A stretch of 64,000 nt of DNA, taken from contig NW_017386051.1 in the NCBI RefSeq assembly GCF_000237925.1, forward strand, positions 124,001 through 188,000, read 5' to 3'. This DNA comes from Schistosoma mansoni. Taxonomy: Eukaryota; Platyhelminthes; Trematoda; Strigeidida; Schistosomatidae. Below the pieces are notes generated by a model. It worked only from the letters and a program-made list of their open reading frames with translations, was not told the origin of the DNA and did no database searches. Below, in pieces: positions 53,711-64,000 of the stretch (within the stretch, counting starts at the first letter, position 1; the number at the start of each line of letters is the position of its first letter). Position numbers and translations under genes: made by a program.

Positions 53711-54177
53711 ATCAATTGCAGTCCTAAACATCGATGGGAAGATTCAAACAACAACACCGTTGGATGCCGGCTCAGTGGTCTATCGGTTAAGTGTTCTGAA
53801 GCGAGACTGGTAGGTCATGGGTTCGAATCTCACTAGACGAAATCGTGGGTGCGCACTGCTGAGGAGTCCCACAATAGGACTAAACGGCTGTCCAGTGCTT
53901 CCAGGTTTTCCATGATGGTCTAGCTTCGATTGACTCATGATTTCAACTGTGAAAATACTAAATGAATTTCAACTTCGTCCCATTGCACAAACAAGTGGCT
54001 ATCAGGAATCAGTAGCTGAGTGGATAACGCGACGGCGTTTGAAGCAAAAGGTACTGGGTTCGAGTCCCAGAGTGAACACCAACTCTGAGATGCAGGTACA
54101 TCCAAATGACGAGTCCCAAATAGGACGAAACGCGCGTCCCGCATTCCACTGCTAACCACTATCCATCTTTGTTTTTC
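53711..54177 (+). mobile_element. ALPHA SINE with a BETA SINE nested in its linker; perfect 13-bp target duplication
   Basis: ATTATTCTGACTG at 53698-53710 and 54178-54190. The insert opens with ALPHA linker ('tcaattgcagtcctaaacat', 'gggaagattcaaacaa'), is interrupted by a plus-sense BETA at about 53755-53957 (head 'gatgccggctcagtggtcta', ribozyme, arm 'gattgactcatgatttcaac'), then resumes as ALPHA ('tactaaatgaatttcaactt', head, hammerhead, 'catctttgttt'). Key ribozyme bases are lost in both: C3 in ALPHA (AATGACGAG) and G12 in BETA (GGACTAAAC). Confidence 0.92.
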
Positions 54178-54499
54178 ATTATTCTGACTGTTTCAATCAG
54201 TTATTCTGTCTAGCTGTTTGTATATTTAACTGATTAGTTGGACCAGTAATGTAATGATTATCCAAATTTATATATCTCAACATCAATAGCAGAAAATAGG
54301 TTAATTTCATTTTGTCTTCAGTTACAAGTATGTATTGAAGTTAATTGAATTTAAGAGAAAAAAATAGACACGGTGATGAACCTAAATCCTGGCTGATATA
54401 ATCCTAAGCTCAATACATATACCTCAAAACTTGTACATGTATATGTTTAAGACTATTTAATTGATTGGTCAGTACTGAATATTAGAGTGTAATTTTTAT

Positions 54500-54755
54500 T
54501 AACTTACTTACGCCTGTTACCTCCAATGGAGCATAGGCCGCTGACCAACATTCTCCAACCCACTCTGTCCTGAACTTTCCTTTCTAGTTCTTTACAATTT
54601 TCTTTCATTCTTCTCATGTCTGTCTCCATTTCTTGACTTAATATGTTCTTTGGTCTTCCTCTTTTCATTTGGCCTTCAGGATCCCATGTGAGGGCTTGCC
54701 CTGTGACTCAGTTGGGTGATTTCCCCAATGTGTGTCCTATAATTTTTTAATAAAG
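54500..54755 (-). mobile_element. LINE-A 3' end, minus strand
   Basis: Starts with the inverted tail 'cttacttacgcctgttacct' and, on the minus strand, encodes [29 protein letters not shown] and [23 protein letters not shown] segments plus GHTLGKSPN. Ends near 'cccaatgtgtgtcctataa'. About 85 codons' worth, broken. Confidence 0.85.
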
Positions 54756-55337
54756 TCTTTGTAAAAGTCATAATTTTTGAAATAGATTTATGTTTTTCAT
54801 CATATCATGTTAGATTACACTACAATGATATGGCTTATAGCAGATAGATGTGAATAACTTCAAATGACTGAAATATAATCTTTAGTAAAGTCATACTATA
54901 CTAAACTGTATTCATCGGTTAAATAAACTGAAAACCAGACAAATGTGATGGATACAACCCGATTGTAAAACGTTTCAAACATTTTATATAACCTTTCATG
55001 ACATTAATGGATTGGTAACTGAAAATTCACGGATACTATTTAGCAAACTGAAAATTTCATGTGAAGATTGATGACTGATGTGAATCATTTATTTGCAAAG
55101 GGAAATGTGATTAACCAATTATCACTATATATCTTGAACTGACTGAATCTGAAAATATAACCTTTAAAATTTTAATACATCGATCCGAAAATGGGTATCA
55201 TGTTCACCGTAAAACCTGAATGTTCATAGTATGTTCATAGCATGTTCATGGCTGTTTACTATAAAAGAGTACAAAACTTGAACAAAACAGAACAGTCTGA
55301 TCAGTTTGAGTAAAAAACCTTCACCCTAACTACTATT
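54756..55337. other. AT-rich spacer
   Basis: A triple near-repeat of 'gttcatag(t/c)at' lies at 55213-55250; otherwise nothing. Confidence 0.4.
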
Positions 55338-55430
55338 GTGGTGTGTGCTAATGTTTTCAACAGATATAAGTAGTACGTACCATCAATCGAAAGTGAAATG
55401 CCTGGAGATAGAAGGTTAAGAGGCTCCAGG
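55338..55430 (-). repeat. EPSILON repeat, palindromic end only
   Basis: 'gtggtgtgtgctaatgtttt', 'caacagatataagtagtacg' and 'ccatcaatcgaaagtgaaat' match the minus-sense end of EPSILON. Confidence 0.6.
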
Positions 55431-56176
55431 AGAAAAGAACGATTGGTATGAAAACTAAGGAACTGTAGAGTCTGAGACGATTGACAATTGTACCCATTTT
55501 TGTTCTCGTTCACTTCACTACCATTAGTGCCTGACATTACAGTTAACAATATTGCATTTGAAATGAACATTCTAATTTATGAGAAATATCAGTATAAATA
55601 TCCAGTTACATTTATTTGATCAATCCTTGTTATGATCAAATATGACTCTTGAAGTCAATACTGATTCTTAATGAATTATTACGTAAATGAAGTCATTAAA
55701 ATTTATGAGAAAACTTTTATTGTAATCACTCGAAATGAGAACAGTCATCCACTTACTGCTGTGTTCTCGTGACAAGTTGAAGGGGAACAGTAGCTACAGA
55801 GAATCTATCTTATTTCACAAAAAACAACGGGACTGGTTGATATACATAGAGGCTACCAGACGAGGTAATTTATCTTTCACTTACATAAAAAATTGATTCC
55901 GCTTTTTTGAAATTTAGTTAATTCTAAACTGTGTAAATTGTTCTCTCAATTGTTTAAGGCATATGATTCTGAAGAACGTCAAGTGTTGACCATTTATAAA
56001 TTCCAAATCCATGTGAAGAACTGTTAAATTCTTACTTTCCAATGTCTTTCGTGTTTTTATCAATTAAATGAATGAGATTATCATCCTTGGGCAAATTGTT
56101 TTCTTTCTATTGAGAAATCAAGATTATTCTGAAGAAACGCTAGACGATAGATATAATATATTCAGTAAAATGAATT
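55431..56176. other. Unassigned spacer
   Basis: No repeat relation or gene signal noticed. Confidence 0.4.
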
Positions 56177-56188
56177 GTGTATAACACA

Positions 56189-56637
56189 CATTTTGTATTG
56201 TTTGTTTGAATCTTCTCATTGATATTTAGCACTGAGACTGATTACTCATCTATTGGCATATCTGTATGTTGCCTCGATATTACATGAAGTCAAAAACAAT
56301 TTAAGCAAAAATAGATAGCAGCTAACAGTGGAATTCAGGACGCGCGTTTTGTCCTATTTGGGACTCGTCAGATGGATGTATCTGCACCTCACAGTTGATG
56401 TCCACTCTGGGTCTCGAACCCAGTACCGTTCGCTTCCAACGCCATCGCGTTATCTATCCACTTAGTTACTGATTTCTGATAGCCACTAGCTTGTGCAAAG
56501 GGGTGAAGTTTAATTCATTTTTGTATTGGTCGCTTGAATCTCCCTATTGACGCAGGTACATCTATCCGACGAGTCCCAAATAGGACGAAAGGCGTGTCTT
56601 GGATTCCACTGCTAGCCACCTTCCATTTTTGTTTATA
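56189..56637 (-). mobile_element. ALPHA SINE, more than one unit plus inverted end
   Basis: Flanks GTGTATAACACA (56177-56188) and GTGTATAAAACA (56638-56649) match 11 of 12, an ageing target duplication. The insert is a complete minus-sense unit (linker, ribozyme, box B 'gtctcgaacccagtacc', head, 'aggggtgaagtttaattcat') that runs on into the start of the next linker ('gtattggtcgcttgaatctc'). It then switches to a plus-sense ribozyme end. The ribozymes have lost G12 (minus) and U4 (plus). Confidence 0.85.
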
Positions 56638-56649
56638 GTGTATAAAACA

Positions 56650-57219
56650 TTTCATTGTGTCTAGTGTCGACACTCAGCAACAAAATAGTTGTCTAACACC
56701 ATTAAATCTACACATAGTCACAACTTTTTCTACCCTATGTTCAATGCTATCCACAACTACACACTGTTTGATTTGATATAATATTTTCAGTGATAGAATA
56801 CAAATACACTGAAAAATGGTTTGTTCACATTTTTTCTAGTCAAAATGAAAGTTTTTTTCGAACATTTATTACAATCAAATTACAGTTTAACTTGAAAAAA
56901 GAATTTATTACCCATCCAATAGTTGTTTTTGTATTCATTCACAGATTATCAAAAACTGTGTTAACTACTTAAGAATATACCCTCAGGGCTAAGAAATTAT
57001 GAATGGACAATGAGAAAGAACATACCATCATGTATTTATTAATATTTTCAATGAAATCAGCAAGGGAGTAGAATAACGCGCGCCAAATATAAACAAAAAG
57101 TCTATTGATTATTGATGAGTTGAATATATCCTAAAAAAATCACTATTGATAATGATGACCATAGTAAGAAATATTGATTATAATGACATAAATTGAAATA
57201 ATGAACAAGATTTTTATGG
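56650..57219. other. AT-rich spacer
   Basis: Nothing recognised. Confidence 0.35.
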
Positions 57220-57292
57220 CAGTTGAATAGTAACTGGCAATGAAGTACAAGATGATTGTTCTACTCTTTTTGAGACTCATTGATTGGTGACA
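57220..57292 (-). mobile_element. ALPHA SINE, ribozyme remnant
   Basis: 'gaatagtaactggcaatgaa', 'gtacaagatgattgttctac' and 'gagactcattgattgg' in minus-sense order. Confidence 0.5.
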
Positions 57293-57334
57293 ACCATTGT
57301 TAAATCTCAAAATTTCACGTTTGATTACTAATAG

Positions 57335-57425
57335 ACTCATGGATATGCACTACTGAACAGTCTTATAATAGGATAAAACATTTAAATAAGGTTTTCTGAT
57401 TTCTACCATTTACATAGCTAACATC
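57335..57425 (+). mobile_element. BETA SINE, ribozyme remnant
   Basis: 'catggatatgcactactgaa', 'gtcttataataggataaaac' and a decayed arm. Confidence 0.5.
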
Positions 57426-57486
57426 GACCCGTGTTGTGAAGCTACAGACTGTACTCATAACAATTGATTCTATTGTGAATATTTAA

Positions 57487-57489
<3 letters not shown>

Positions 57490-57528
<39 letters not shown>
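57490..57528. repeat. TA microsatellite
   Basis: About 39 bp of uninterrupted TA dinucleotides. Confidence 0.95.
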
Positions 57529-57531
<3 letters not shown>

Positions 57532-57900
57532 GATTAGGTTCTATCTCACATAAACTCCCATGATGTATGTATTCACATATAAATTTATCTAACCATTTCT
57601 GACTTCATTAATATTAGTCGAGAATTTATAATAAAGTCTGTTATCTCATTAGAGCAGGTCAGTATGTCTATACATATATTTTTTCCCATACATATTAGGA
57701 ATTAATTATTAACTATTCATTCAAACTGACATATTGCATCATTAAACTTTCATTAATTCGAAACTTCTTGATATCATAATCAATAAATTATTCATTAAAA
57801 TGTATTTGTTATTCTTTACTGGTGAAAAGTTTAATATAGTTTTGTCTAAGGAATAGATAGATTGTATCTGACAGAAGAATTTTAGATACAGCTTTTGTTT

Positions 57901-58060
57901 AAATTCATTTTGTATTATTTGTTTGAATCTTCCCATTAATGTTTGAAACTGCAATTGAACATCAGTTATGGGATTCAGGTACATCCAGATAACCAGTTCT
58001 AAGTAGGACGAAACGCTCGTCCTAGATTCCATTGCTAACCACTATTCATCTTTGCTTATT
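57901..58060 (+). mobile_element. ALPHA SINE, foldback-type without head
   Basis: Flanks CAGCTTTTGTTT (57889-57900) and CAGCATTTGTTT (58061-58072) match 11 of 12. The minus-sense linker ('tttgtttgaatcttcccatt') is joined to a plus-sense ribozyme end ('attcaggtacatccagataa', 'gtaggacgaaacgctcgtcc', 'catctttgctta'). The CUGANGA half of the core is lost. Confidence 0.8.
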
Positions 58061-58072
58061 CAGCATTTGTTT

Positions 58073-58659
58073 GATATAAAACTTGTTAAGTGGATGTAAT
58101 TCTATCTTATTGTCAATTTTTACATTGAGGCTCAAATCGAGTATTACTTATTTTAAATACTGATATGTGATCTGAATTACTGAGTTCAGATATGTAACAA
58201 CTTTTTTTACTGTGTATGATATTTATACTATTAGCAGAAAAGATTCTGCATATCCCTTCGTTGTTACTCAGGGTTGAATTTTCATCAAACTTTATCAGCA
58301 TTATTGAGTATCCTCTGCAAATTGTCTCAATATAGCTAAATTGTCACAGGTATTAAGATTAGACAAATCAGGTTCCAATAGCCACTGTCTTGTTCAATGT
58401 CCGTTTTTAATGCAAGTTAATCATTTTTATCTAACTTCATATTGATGATTGTATAAAGACATACACACACAAAGATAAAAACAAACTATTCCCACTTATT
58501 TCGAAACTTGACAGTTTCAGGCTGGTAATTTTGACCAATTCTAGTGAAAAATGAATAACTACACATTTGTTGTACACCAATTCTTCACTATTTGTGTTGA
58601 TAAGCACTGAAGGATAAAATCTCCGTCTTAATATCAGGAAGTTGGAAATATGGATTAAA
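58073..58659. other. Unassigned AT-rich spacer
   Basis: Nothing recognised. Confidence 0.35.
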
Positions 58660-58765
58660 AATTTGTGTGAATTAACAAGGAGAAAGAAGCCTAGAACAGA
58701 GTCAGTTGGAGATCTCTGGTCGGAGACTTCATCAGGGGTAATAAATGTAAGTGAGTAATAGTTGT
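58660..58765 (+). mobile_element. LINE-A extreme 3' fragment
   Basis: Reads RVSWRSLVGDFIRGNKCK-like residues ('agtcagttggagatctctgg', 'catcaggggtaataaatgta') and ends 'agtgagtaat', a decayed tail. Confidence 0.55.
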
Positions 58766-58849
58766 TAACAAGACAAATCTACAATTATGAGAGGACTGAA
58801 TATCATCATGAAATTTAATCTGTTGCTTCCCACTATTTAACATCAAATC

Positions 58850-58965
58850 AAGAAATCACATAACACTAGATTACTTAGATCAGCGACCATCTTGCAATCT
58901 AATCGATAAATCAATCAAGCATAGTACTGATTACTTCACGGTTGTCACTCATTGTCAAACGGTCT
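58850..58965 (+). mobile_element. GAMMA SINE, 3' fragment
   Basis: 'cttagatcagcgaccatctt', 'gcaatctaatcgataaatca' and 'ttgtcactcattgtcaaacg' parallel the 3' body of the two GAMMA copies. Confidence 0.5.
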
Positions 58966-59083
58966 TAATGGAATAATACTATATTTGTTAAGTGATGAGA
59001 ATTTAACGAGAGACTTAGACCTTTGCTTTGGTCAGACATATAACCTGTGAAAAATACAACGATGTATAAATTAAAATGAGGAA

Positions 59084-59085
<2 letters not shown>

Positions 59086-59121
<36 letters not shown>
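59086..59121. repeat. AT microsatellite
   Basis: About 36 bp of AT dinucleotides. Confidence 0.95.
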
Positions 59122-59125
<4 letters not shown>

Positions 59126-59211
59126 CCATTTAACTACAACCAAACTATTCCCTTATTACTAAGATTATTAGTACCATAAGTTGAATATTAATACTAAAAA
59201 CTTATTATTAT

Positions 59212-59530
59212 TAACCACTTACTTACTTGCGCCTGTTACCATTCGTGGAGGAGCATAGGCCACTCACCAGCATTTTCCATCAAACTCTATCCTGGGCAAT
59301 CCTTTATAGTTCGTTCCAGTTGTTATTAATATCTGCCTCTATTTCCCAACGTAACGTGTTCTTTGGCCTTCCTCCTTTCCACTTCCCTTCCGGATTCCAA
59401 GTTAGGGATTGCCTTGTAATGTAGTTTGGTGATTTCCTTAATATATGTCATATCCAATTCCAACGTCTTTTCCTAGTTTCATCATCACATGGAAGCTGGT
59501 TTGTCCTCTCCCATAAAACGCTGTCGCTGA
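59212..59530 (-). mobile_element. LINE-A 3' end, minus strand
   Basis: Starts with the inverted tail 'acttacttacttgcgcctgt'. The minus strand encodes [20 protein letters not shown], [31 protein letters not shown] and [21 protein letters not shown] segments, then QPASMC. Both this copy and that at 54500 end at a similar inner point. The plus frame at 59227-59424 is its shadow. Confidence 0.85.
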
Positions 59531-59711
59531 ATAATTATTAATAATATAGACTTATTTACACTTATACTATTTTGGTCTGATTTTTATTCTGTTTTTAATT
59601 GTTTTAAATTGATATTATCTGCAAAATGATAAAAGGCGTTACACTGCTTCAAACTAATGAAAAACCTTGTTGTACATGAAATCAACAAAAAGGTATTGAA
59701 AGTAATAAATT

Positions 59712-60110
59712 AGTATAGGGGTTTTTGGAGATTTCGGTATTTTCAAAGCGGAAATCAAGAGTCTTTATAGGCTAAACGACCATTGAAAACCTGGAAGCAT
59801 TAGACGATTGTTTCGTCCTAGTATGAAACTCATCAGAAATGTTCATCAACGATCCTGCAATCGAGATTCAAACATAGAACGTTTGGTCTCATACGTGAAC
59901 ACATAATCTCTGAACCAGTCATCCAGCATCTAATGGTGTTCATGTCCAACTTCAATCAATCTACCATATTCTGCAACTATTTTCTACCTTCTTAGGTGGA
60001 TAACTGCACCACATTCGACACGGATTGCATTCCACTGGCCACGGCTTCTCACTAGAACTCCAGGAGCGGCATCTTGAAGCTAGTTGCTAGTGAGCACATG
60101 ATTATTATTA
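59712..60110 (-). mobile_element. BETA SINE, full length, minus strand
   Basis: From the minus-sense tail 'taggggtttttggagatttc' to the 5' end 'gctagttgctagtgagcaca'. The head (plus-strand 'gagattcaaacatagaacgt') and ribozyme ('gacgattgtttcgtcctagt', 'aaactcatcagaaatg') are diverged. Confidence 0.85.
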
Positions 60111-60117
60111 GTATGGG

Positions 60118-60345
60118 AATTTATAGATCAACTGATGTTATACATAAACAACATTGGATGCCGGTGGTCTAGAGTTTAAGCGTTCGTTCGCGAAACTGAA
60201 GGTGCTGGGTTTCAGTCTCACGTGCTAGACTATAGATGCGCACTATTGAGGCATCTCTTACTAGGACGAAACGATCATCCAGCTTTACCAGGTTTTCCAT
60301 GGTGTTCTTGCTTAGATCTCCTAGTGAATTCAACCTTGAATATTG
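60118..60345 (+). mobile_element. BETA SINE, 5'-truncated, plus strand, head to head with the previous copy
   Basis: 'atcaactgatgttatacata', head 'gatgccggtggtctagagtt', box B 'ggtttcagtctc', decayed ribozyme 'ttgaggcatctcttactagg' with 'acgaaacgatcatcc', and arm. The ribozyme has lost C3, U4 or both in CUGA. Confidence 0.8.
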
Positions 60346-60667
60346 AGTCGTTTGTTTAGTATTATCCAAACTACTTACTAACAATTTCACTCTGGACATT
60401 TCTCTATAAATTAAAATTAAATATTTAAAAATACTGATTGTTTTTTCCCAAGAACTAAATCATTTCCAACATGTTTATATGATAAGTCTCAATTATTTAT
60501 CCGTCAATAGTTAATAAAATCGGATAGAATGAATAGATTTATTTTTCAAGTTATATATTTCTAATCATCATAAGTTCTGTCTGAATATTCTGTCTAGAAT
60601 TGGCAATAATAAACTTCAATTAATAACTGTTATCTCAAACTGAAATTAGATGTTTGTATATTCATTC

Positions 60668-61182
60668 AAAAAAAGTCATTTTGTATTGTTTGTTTGAAAC
60701 TTCCCATTGATGTTTAGCACTGTGATTGACTAGTCACCTACTGGCATATGTGTATCCTGTGCGGACTGCCTCGATATCACCTGAAGTCACAAGTTTTATA
60801 AGCAAAGATGGATAGTGACTAGCAGTGGAATACAGGACGCGTGTTTCGTCCTATTCCGGACTCATCAGCTGGATGTATCTACATCTCAGAGTTAGTGTTC
60901 ACTCTGGGACTCGAACCCAGTACCGTTCACTTCAAACGCCATCACGTTATCTACTTAGCTACTGATTCCTGATAGCCACCTGCTTATGCAATGAGGTGAA
61001 ATTGTAATCACTTGGTGTCGTAAACTTGTGGATAACGCGATGGAGTTTCAAGCTAACGGTACTGGGTTCGAGTCCCAAAGTGAACACCAACACAGATGTA
61101 GGTACATCCAGCTAACGAGTCCCAAGTAGGACGAAACGTATGTCCTGTATTCCACTGCTAGCCACTATCCATCTTTGCTTAT
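60668..61182 (-). mobile_element. ALPHA SINE, complete minus unit plus partial plus unit
   Basis: Minus-sense linker ('ttgtttgtttgaaacttccc'), ribozyme, box B 'gggactcgaacccag', head and 'atgaggtgaaattgtaatca', then plus-sense from mid-head ('tgtggataacgcgatggagt') through box B 'gggttcgagtccc', a ribozyme with G5 lost (CTAACGAG) and 'catctttgctta'. A long inverted repeat with two opposed ribozymes. No clear target duplication. Confidence 0.88.
60830..60874 (-). ncRNA. Hammerhead ribozyme, ALPHA type, minus strand, core intact
   Basis: On the minus strand ATCCAG, CTGATGAG, stem II GTCC/GGAC around GGAATA, GAAAC, ACACGCGT and a GTC triplet. The far stem I strand is CTGTAT, one mismatch, as in the 44248 copy. 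Confidence 0.75.
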
Positions 61183-61602
61183 CAAGCACCTGTATAATAC
61201 TCTTACAATTTGAAACTATCTTTTTCATAGCATACTTTTGATATTAATTGATAGTTAGAACACCTTCAAATTCTAATTAAAAAAACTACAACTTTTCATT
61301 TCAAACACACATAGAAACAAACATTTACAGAAATTTTGTTTATTCAGGTGGTTTCATTCAATATAAAGAATTTCATTGAAAATTGACATCCATTGATTGA
61401 AGCAAGTTGTAGGAGGTTGAGTTAGAATTATGGAATACTACTTGTTAATAATAAACAGATGTTTTTCAATTAAGTCATTATATTACAGATGTATTGTACC
61501 GCTTTTCTTTATACCTTCTACAAATTCACTAAATCCTGAAGATATACAATAAAAGTGATATTATTCAGTTATTGAAGTGGAAAACAAATAATAATAATAA
61601 TG
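61183..61602. other. AT-rich spacer
   Basis: Short ATA repeat at 61590-61602; otherwise nothing. Confidence 0.35.
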
Positions 61603-61845
61603 GTTGCTCAACTTCGTGGATTTGTTGAAGTTAGACATTAACACCACTGGATACTGGCCGGCTCAGTGGTCTATCTGTTAAGTGCTCTGGAGCAAGACTG
61701 GTAGGTCCTGGGTTCGAATCTCGCGAGGCGGGATCATGGATGCGAACTGCTCAGGAGTCCCACAATAGGATGAAACGGCCGTCCAGTGCTTCCAGGTTTT
61801 CTATGGTGGTTTAGCTTCAATTGACTCATGATTTCAACTATATAT
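61603..61845 (+). mobile_element. BETA SINE, 5'-truncated, well preserved
   Basis: 'gatttgttgaagttagacat' follows a short 5' block; head 'ggccggctcagtggtctatc', box B 'gggttcgaatctc', ribozyme with CTCAGGAG (G5 lost) and GGATGAAAC, arm 'ttcaattgactcatgatttc'. Confidence 0.88.
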
Positions 61846-63101
61846 AAATAATTAACATTTTTGATCTCTAGTCAATTCATATAGTATGCGGATCGATACC
61901 ATTTTCATTTAGGTTATATTGTTCATGTGAACTTATCCTTTTGACCTATCTTTTAAACCTATTCGGTATATGTGTAAATTCTGGTACAATCAGACATCAA
62001 AACTTAAGAGATATACTAATAAGGAGATAATATTGTAAATAAATAAAAAGAGGGTAAGGAGAGTACGGTAACAAAACGAAGTGAACGACAAATGTTCCGT
62101 TAAAAGAGTTACAGTATAGTTGAAAACACAAAGAAAGATTTATTTCAGTTAAGATAGTTCCTCTAACTTATTTTTTTTAAGAATATGATAGAAAAGTATA
62201 GTTGAATCGAGGCTGACTTATAGATCATTGATAATTGCTCAAGCTACTGAGTTACACGATCTTGATAATTCTAACCAGTGAGTCGTTACACATGTCTCAT
62301 GTACTTCAGCCTCATTTTCAAAATTGACCCCCTCTTCACTTTTTACCGCCTAGAATGAGAGCTTAGCAATAATGCACTGTATAGAATTGATATGTCCAAA
62401 CCACTCAAACAAGTGTTTCTAGATAATGACATTATTGATATTATGAACCGATCAATGTTAGACCATGAATGAAAACGTGCAAGCACCAGGAGCACCCCAT
62501 ACAGATAATGACATTGATTAACTTACCTTCACTACATTTAAATATGAATTTCTTAATTTCAGCATTATTAACATGATATTGTCACTGGGTATCAATAATC
62601 TTTTGGAGAGAATGATAACCGAATTCAAGAAGTCACCCTATTCCATACTTAACTAGTGTAACTTGTTTGTGCTTCGTGCTAGGAATAATTGTATTTCATT
62701 TTTAAAGTTAATTGTTAGTGTGCATACAGTCATAATTTACAAGAGAGGTGTTTATCTCATGGTTTACAAATGATCCTGACTTTCACCATGAGACAATAAA
62801 GCTTTTTTATAAATACTCTTCAACAACCAGAGTAAAATTTAATTAGTTTTCTCCAGTTATCCATTTCACAACCGGATTGCCTTTTATGAGGTGAAGTTGT
62901 TAAATCTACATCCAACCTCTCCTTTTTAATTCTTACCTGAAACTGGTTATAACTCTAGAGAGGCTCCAAACTGAGTTATCCACATGGTATTTTTAAAAAG
63001 TAATAAATGTAAAAGATGATGTATTACATAGCTGTATAACAATCGAGCAAATCAATATGGAAAAATGATTATTGCTTTTTGTAAACAATAAATAAAAAGA
63101 T
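61846..63101. other. Repeat-poor spacer with one BETA scrap
   Basis: Apart from a BETA fragment at 62440-62495, no repeat or gene signal was seen. Confidence 0.4.
62440..62495 (-). mobile_element. BETA SINE arm fragment
   Basis: 'gaaccgatcaatgttagacc' and 'gaaaacgtgcaagcacc' are the minus-sense BETA arm only. Confidence 0.65.
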
Positions 63102-63114
63102 AAAATGATTGGTT

Positions 63115-63295
63115 AAATTCATTTGGTATTGTTTGTTTGAATCTTCCCATTGATGGCGTTTGAAGCGAAAGGTAATGGGTTCGAGTCCTGGAGTGAACAT
63201 CAACTCTGAGATGCAGGTACATCCAGCTGACGAGTCCCAAATATAGCGAAATGCACATCCTGGATTCCACTGCTTACCACTATCCATCTTTGCTT
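63115..63295 (+). mobile_element. ALPHA SINE, foldback-type, perfect 13-bp target duplication
   Basis: AAAATGATTGGTT at 63102-63114 and 63296-63308. A minus-sense linker ('attgtttgtttgaatcttcc') jumps straight to the plus-sense mid-head ('gatggcgtttgaagcgaaag'), box B 'gggttcgagtcc', ribozyme and 'catctttgctt'. The ribozyme keeps CTGACGAG and an AUC triplet but has a damaged stem II. The two minus-strand frames here are chance. Confidence 0.92.
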
Positions 63296-63308
63296 AAAAT
63301 GATTGGTT

Positions 63309-63629
63309 GTTAAGAATTAATTGACACAATGAAAATGCCTTCTTTTTCTGAAACATAAAAATGGTTAGAAAAATGACAAGAATTTCATTTCACATTTATT
63401 ACAATTTGTAATAAACATAGGAGTGTGTGTGTATGTGTATGGGCGTGTCAATCAGTTGATCACCTAGTGCGAAGTTTAGTTTCAACCGTACTAATCTAAA
63501 TGTTAACTGTCAATTAATTAAAATTTAAATTAACTATTCTTTATTGAATATAGTTTTTTTGTGTAATAAAGTAATGATCATTTTAACACATACTTGGTCA
63601 GTTTGGTTTGTGGAAAAATTTTTGTCAAT
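63309..63629. other. AT-rich spacer
   Basis: A short GT-rich tract near 63424; nothing else. Confidence 0.35.
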
Positions 63630-64000
63630 ATAAGGTTGCAGAGATCATTGAGTTCCCATTAACATCATAAACAAATCAGTGAACCGATCGATCATTGAAA
63701 ATCTGGAAGCATTGGACAGCCAATGTGTCATAATATAAGACTACTCGGTAGTGCGCATCCAGAATCGTGAACTTCGGACTCACACTAAATACCTTCGTTT
63801 TCGCATATGAACAGTTAATCACTAGACCAGTTAGCTTAGATCAAAAGGTGTTCATGTCCAACTTCAGTTAGTTCATGATATCGTACGACCATCTTCTTGA
63901 AATCCCAGTGAGAAGCTGTGAACAGTGGATTACAATGCATGTTGAGTGTGAAACAGTTATCCACCCCAGACAATGCATGAAGGGTTGCTCAAGATCATGG
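63630..64000 (-). mobile_element. BETA SINE, diverged, minus strand then plus-sense 5' block; runs off the window
   Basis: Minus-sense arm ('gtgaaccgatcgatcattga'), decayed ribozyme and head, 'aaaaggtgttcatgtccaac', then a plus-sense 5' block ('gtgagaagctgtgaacagtg' to 'gggttgctcaagatcatgg') reaching the window edge. Confidence 0.7.

Noticed and set aside
53935-54155. Hammerheads in the nested ALPHA/BETA unit as active ribozymes
   Set aside because: Conserved positions C3 (ALPHA) and G12 (BETA) are changed.

Overview
The window looks like AT-rich nuclear DNA of a blood fluke (Schistosoma or a close trematode relative). The main evidence is many copies of SINE-like units that join a tRNA-like pol III promoter to a hammerhead ribozyme, the layout known for the schistosome SM-alpha repeat. 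Decayed LINE reverse-transcriptase tails, a Penelope-like element and lone LTRs also fit. I could not identify any host protein-coding gene, true tRNA gene or CRISPR array. The window reads as a long intron or intergenic stretch filled with retroposons. Nearly all open frames are short and lie inside repeats or AT-rich sequence.

I use working names. ALPHA is the SM-alpha-like SINE (tRNA-like head, then hammerhead, then linker). BETA is a second and more numerous SINE, with its own tRNA-like head and a second hammerhead sequence. GAMMA is a rarer third family with a third hammerhead. DELTA is a roughly 260-290 bp MITE-like DNA element. EPSILON is a roughly 280 bp repeat ending in a palindrome. 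LINE-A and LINE-B are two non-LTR retrotransposon groups seen only as 3' pieces.

Layout: 0-10 kb holds BETA copies, one lone LTR, LINE-A and LINE-B pieces and an ALPHA with a 9-bp target duplication. 10.5-11.8 kb holds the Penelope-like reverse transcriptase. 14.8-15.6 kb holds the longest LINE-A piece. 15.9-19.1 kb and 21.6-24.6 kb are mostly repeat-poor. 24.9-38 kb is dense in SINEs and includes an ALPHA with a perfect 14-bp target duplication, a DELTA element with an 8-bp duplication, an intact GAMMA hammerhead, and a fragment of 18S rRNA gene caught inside a BETA element. 39-64 kb continues with BETA and ALPHA foldbacks, a BETA nested in an ALPHA, more LINE-A tails and several microsatellites.

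How the parts relate: the SINEs have internal pol III boxes but no coding capacity. The 7-14 bp target duplications fit mobilisation by a LINE-type machinery, for which LINE-A and LINE-B are the visible candidates. The most interesting themes are three hammerhead families whose stem III is always a self-complementary 8-mer, ALPHA insertions that start and stop at different points of the same repeating unit, and the very common inverted (foldback) layout. All repeat calls come from reading the sequence and comparing copies inside the window; no database search was possible.
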